Source: Candidatus Cloacimonadota bacterium (GTDB taxonomy: Bacteria; Cloacimonadota; Cloacimonadia; JGIOTU-2). Taken from it: a stretch of 6,514 nt of DNA. A model generated the notes under the pieces. It was given only the letters and a program-made list of their open reading frames with translations, made no database searches and was not told the DNA's origin. The stretch spans positions 1 to 6,514 of the forward strand of contig JACNFI010000044.1 in NCBI GenBank assembly GCA_014384665.1, written 5' to 3'. Both the position numbers and the translations under genes were made by a program. Below are positions 5,437-6,514 of the stretch, piece by piece (positions within the stretch are counted from its first letter, which is position 1; each line of letters starts with the position of its first letter).

Positions 5437-6222
5437 ATGAGAATAAATCCCGAAAAGCACCCAATTGATACCTTGCTTCGTATGGATTCAACTGCATCTA
5501 TCTGGTGTCAGGGATGTGGAATAGGCGTGGTTCTTAATGCTTTTGTTCAAGCAGTAAAAAGGGTAAATCTTAATCCTGATAAAATCTGTTTATTATCAAC
5601 AGGTATTGGTTGCACTGGAAAAATAGCTGAATATCTAAAATTTAAGTCATTTAATATTGCTGACTGTAATGTTGTTGATTATGCTGTTGGTCTGAAACTT
5701 CAAGAGCCCAAACTAAAGATGGTTACATTTCTAAATGATGCTGATTTTATTGCAAATGGAGTTGATGATTTTATTCAGGCATTCAAAAAAAAGAAAGATA
5801 TTGAACTTATCCTGATTTATTTTAACAGTTATTTATATCACATCTTTATGGAGGATAAAAAGATTAGGCAGACCAAATTTTCTATGAATTTATCTGTAAA
5901 TGAAATTTTAACTCCATTTAACATTCCACATTTAGCAAAGATATGTGAAGCAAAATATATAGCAAGATGGACACCATTACATCCACGAAGATTGATGTAT
6001 TCAATAAATGATGCCTTTAACAAGCAAGGGTTTTCTATGATTGAAGTTGTTTCCCCTTGTTTGATGTATTATATGTGCGAAGGAAAAATCAGAGAAGCAA
6101 TTAATAGAATGGAATTGTATGAAAATGGTAATTCAATTATAAAGCATAATGAACCAACTGAAAATCTTGATTTACGGCAAAATAAAGAAATTATTATAGG
6201 AAAATTTGTTAATAAAGAATAG
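5437..6222 (+). CDS. Divergent 2-oxoacid:ferredoxin oxidoreductase beta subunit, orphan
   Basis: A 261-residue protein of the beta subunit family that in normal enzymes (2-oxoglutarate or related 2-oxoacid:ferredoxin oxidoreductases) binds thiamine pyrophosphate and one [4Fe-4S] cluster. Family features are the N-terminal HPIDTLLR (8-15), IWCQGCGIG (22-30), TGIGCTGKIAEYL (55-67), ARWTPLHPRRL (176-186), FSMIEVVSPC (199-208), and the closing LDLRQNKEIIIGKFVNKE. The four cluster cysteines align with C24, C27, C59 and C208. The cofactor region is odd: the usual GDGD is NDAD (100-103), the HG-containing segment before GVKL is CNVVDYAVGLKL, and the loop usually reading NNxIYGMTGGQ is FNSYLYHIFMED (129-140). 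The likely Mg ligands D101 and N130 remain. The frame is intact. No alpha, gamma or delta subunit gene lies in the 279 bases before or 292 bases after it. The start is supported by the conserved N-terminus, though no Shine-Dalgarno sequence is visible. It could be a pseudoenzyme, or a subunit with an unusual partner. Confidence 0.82.
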   Translation: MRINPEKHPIDTLLRMDSTASIWCQGCGIGVVLNAFVQAVKRVNLNPDKICLLSTGIGCTGKIAEYLKFKSFNIADCNVVDYAVGLKLQEPKLKMVTFLNDADFIANGVDDFIQAFKKKKDIELILIYFNSYLYHIFMEDKKIRQTKFSMNLSVNEILTPFNIPHLAKICEAKYIARWTPLHPRRLMYSINDAFNKQGFSMIEVVSPCLMYYMCEGKIREAINRMELYENGNSIIKHNEPTENLDLRQNKEIIIGKFVNKE

Positions 6223-6228
6223 TTGTTC

Positions 6229-6251
6229 AAACAAGATTTCAAATCCTGTTT
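6229..6251 (+). terminator. Possible 3' hairpin after the oxidoreductase-beta gene
   Basis: AAACAAGATTT (6229-6239) and AAATCCTGTTT (6241-6251) pair at 10 of 11 positions around one C, starting six bases after the stop codon. The downstream sequence is T-rich (TTTATTCTTCTTTG) but not an uninterrupted U-run, and the stem is AT-rich, so termination would be weak. Confidence 0.35.
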
Positions 6252-6275
6252 AATCAATTTATTCTTCTTTGTGTC

Positions 6276-6290
6276 CCCAATTAAATTGGG
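6276..6290. repeat. Palindrome CCCAATT-A-AATTGGG
   Basis: A near-copy of the palindrome at 3849-3871, sharing TCCCCAATTAAATTGGG, but with the outer pair broken by a G-to-A change (C6275 against A6291). Of the CAATT-type palindromes here it is the one whose outer pairing has decayed. Confidence 0.6.
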
Positions 6291-6303
6291 AATCGTGTCT
6301 TTG

Positions 6304-6425
6304 TGGCAAACAAATTTACATACGAAATATTATTCGTGTAAGTTTGTGCTTGCCCCATTAGATAGCAAGCATCTAACGGGGTGAATTCCTGGCAAAAAAG
6401 GTATTTACATATGAAACATTCATGT
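6304..6425. repeat. Degenerate tandem repeat alternating with hairpins
   Basis: TGGCAAAC..TTTACATACGAAATATT (6304-6331) recurs as TGGCAAAA..TTTACATATGAAACATT (6390-6420), a period of about 86-89 bases with a few substitutions and small indels. Each copy is preceded and followed by a C/G-armed hairpin of different sequence (6276-6290, 6353-6381, 6423-6445). The array therefore reads as alternating conserved linker and variable palindrome. It has no coding potential. Confidence 0.5.
6353..6381. repeat. Hairpin CCCCATTAGAT / ATCTAACGGGG
   Basis: Eleven-base arms pair at 10 positions (one A-C mismatch) around a 7-nt loop AGCAAGC. The loop is complementary to the GCTTG just upstream (6349-6353), so an alternative pairing is possible. 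Confidence 0.6.
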
Positions 6426-6445
6426 CCCGAAAACAAATCGGGACA
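6423..6445. repeat. Hairpin TGTCCCGA / TCGGGACA
   Basis: Perfect 8-bp arms with a 7-nt loop AAACAAA. The arms contain the same TCCCGA/TCGGGA pair as the palindromes at 38-53 and 3890-3905, here with an enlarged loop. Confidence 0.6.
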
Positions 6446-6470
6446 CCCCATTAAATAGGAAAAGATTTAA

Positions 6471-6503
6471 TCCCAGTGAAATAATTAAAAAGATTTCACG
6501 GGA
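6471..6503. repeat. Hairpin TCCCAGTGAAAT / ATTTCACGGGA
   Basis: The left arm (6471-6482) pairs with the right arm (6493-6503) apart from one bulged A, around an AT-rich 10-nt loop. It lies at the right edge of the window and may continue into a longer structure outside it. Confidence 0.5.
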
Positions 6504-6514
6504 CAGGCAGGGCA

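Noticed and set aside
5838..6257. Minus-strand open frames opposite the oxidoreductase-beta gene.
   Set aside because: Short, no recognisable motifs, and fully antisense to a gene with strong family signatures.

Overview
The window is AT-rich bacterial DNA with four protein-coding loci, all on the + strand, separated by intergenic spacers of about 280-360 bases that are full of short palindromes. Two features suggest the Fibrobacterota-Chlorobiota-Bacteroidota (FCB) superphylum: a secreted multidomain protein ending in a type IX secretion (T9SS, 'YPNPF') sorting domain, and the last codons of a second such protein at the left edge. The low GC, dockerin/cohesin-bearing T9SS protein and ferredoxin-dependent 2-oxoacid metabolism would fit an uncultured anaerobe such as Cloacimonadota. 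That lineage call is inference and has not been searched.

Layout. Positions 1-37: C-terminal tail of a T9SS-sorted protein. 38-396: no gene; a run of perfect palindromes and a possible promoter. 397-3735: a 1112-residue exported enzyme of the Porphyromonas-type peptidylarginine deiminase (PPAD) family, with every known catalytic and substrate-pocket residue present, followed by Ig-like, carboxypeptidase-regulatory-like, cohesin-like, dockerin, second cohesin-like and T9SS domains. 3736-4049: a cluster of five palindromes with covarying arms. 4050-4295: remnant of a type I restriction enzyme R subunit (N-terminus only). 4296-4584: a REP/MITE-like element with GTCATTCC termini. 4585-5157: nitroreductase-family flavoprotein. 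5158-5436: a second MITE-like element with an internal 59-nt near-perfect hairpin and a TTA direct repeat at its ends. 5437-6222: a stand-alone, divergent beta subunit of a 2-oxoacid:ferredoxin oxidoreductase. It keeps its Fe-S ligands but has lost most of the thiamine-pyrophosphate signature. 6223-6514: more hairpins, arranged as a degenerate tandem repeat.

The genes do not look like one operon. Each is preceded by a long repeat-rich spacer, and their functions are unrelated (cell-surface protein modification, defence remnant, flavin redox, 2-oxoacid metabolism). The most interesting items are the complete PPAD-type active site in a modular, dockerin/cohesin-bearing surface protein; the orphan oxidoreductase beta subunit with an eroded cofactor site but intact cluster ligands; and the family of short intergenic palindromes whose two arms change together.
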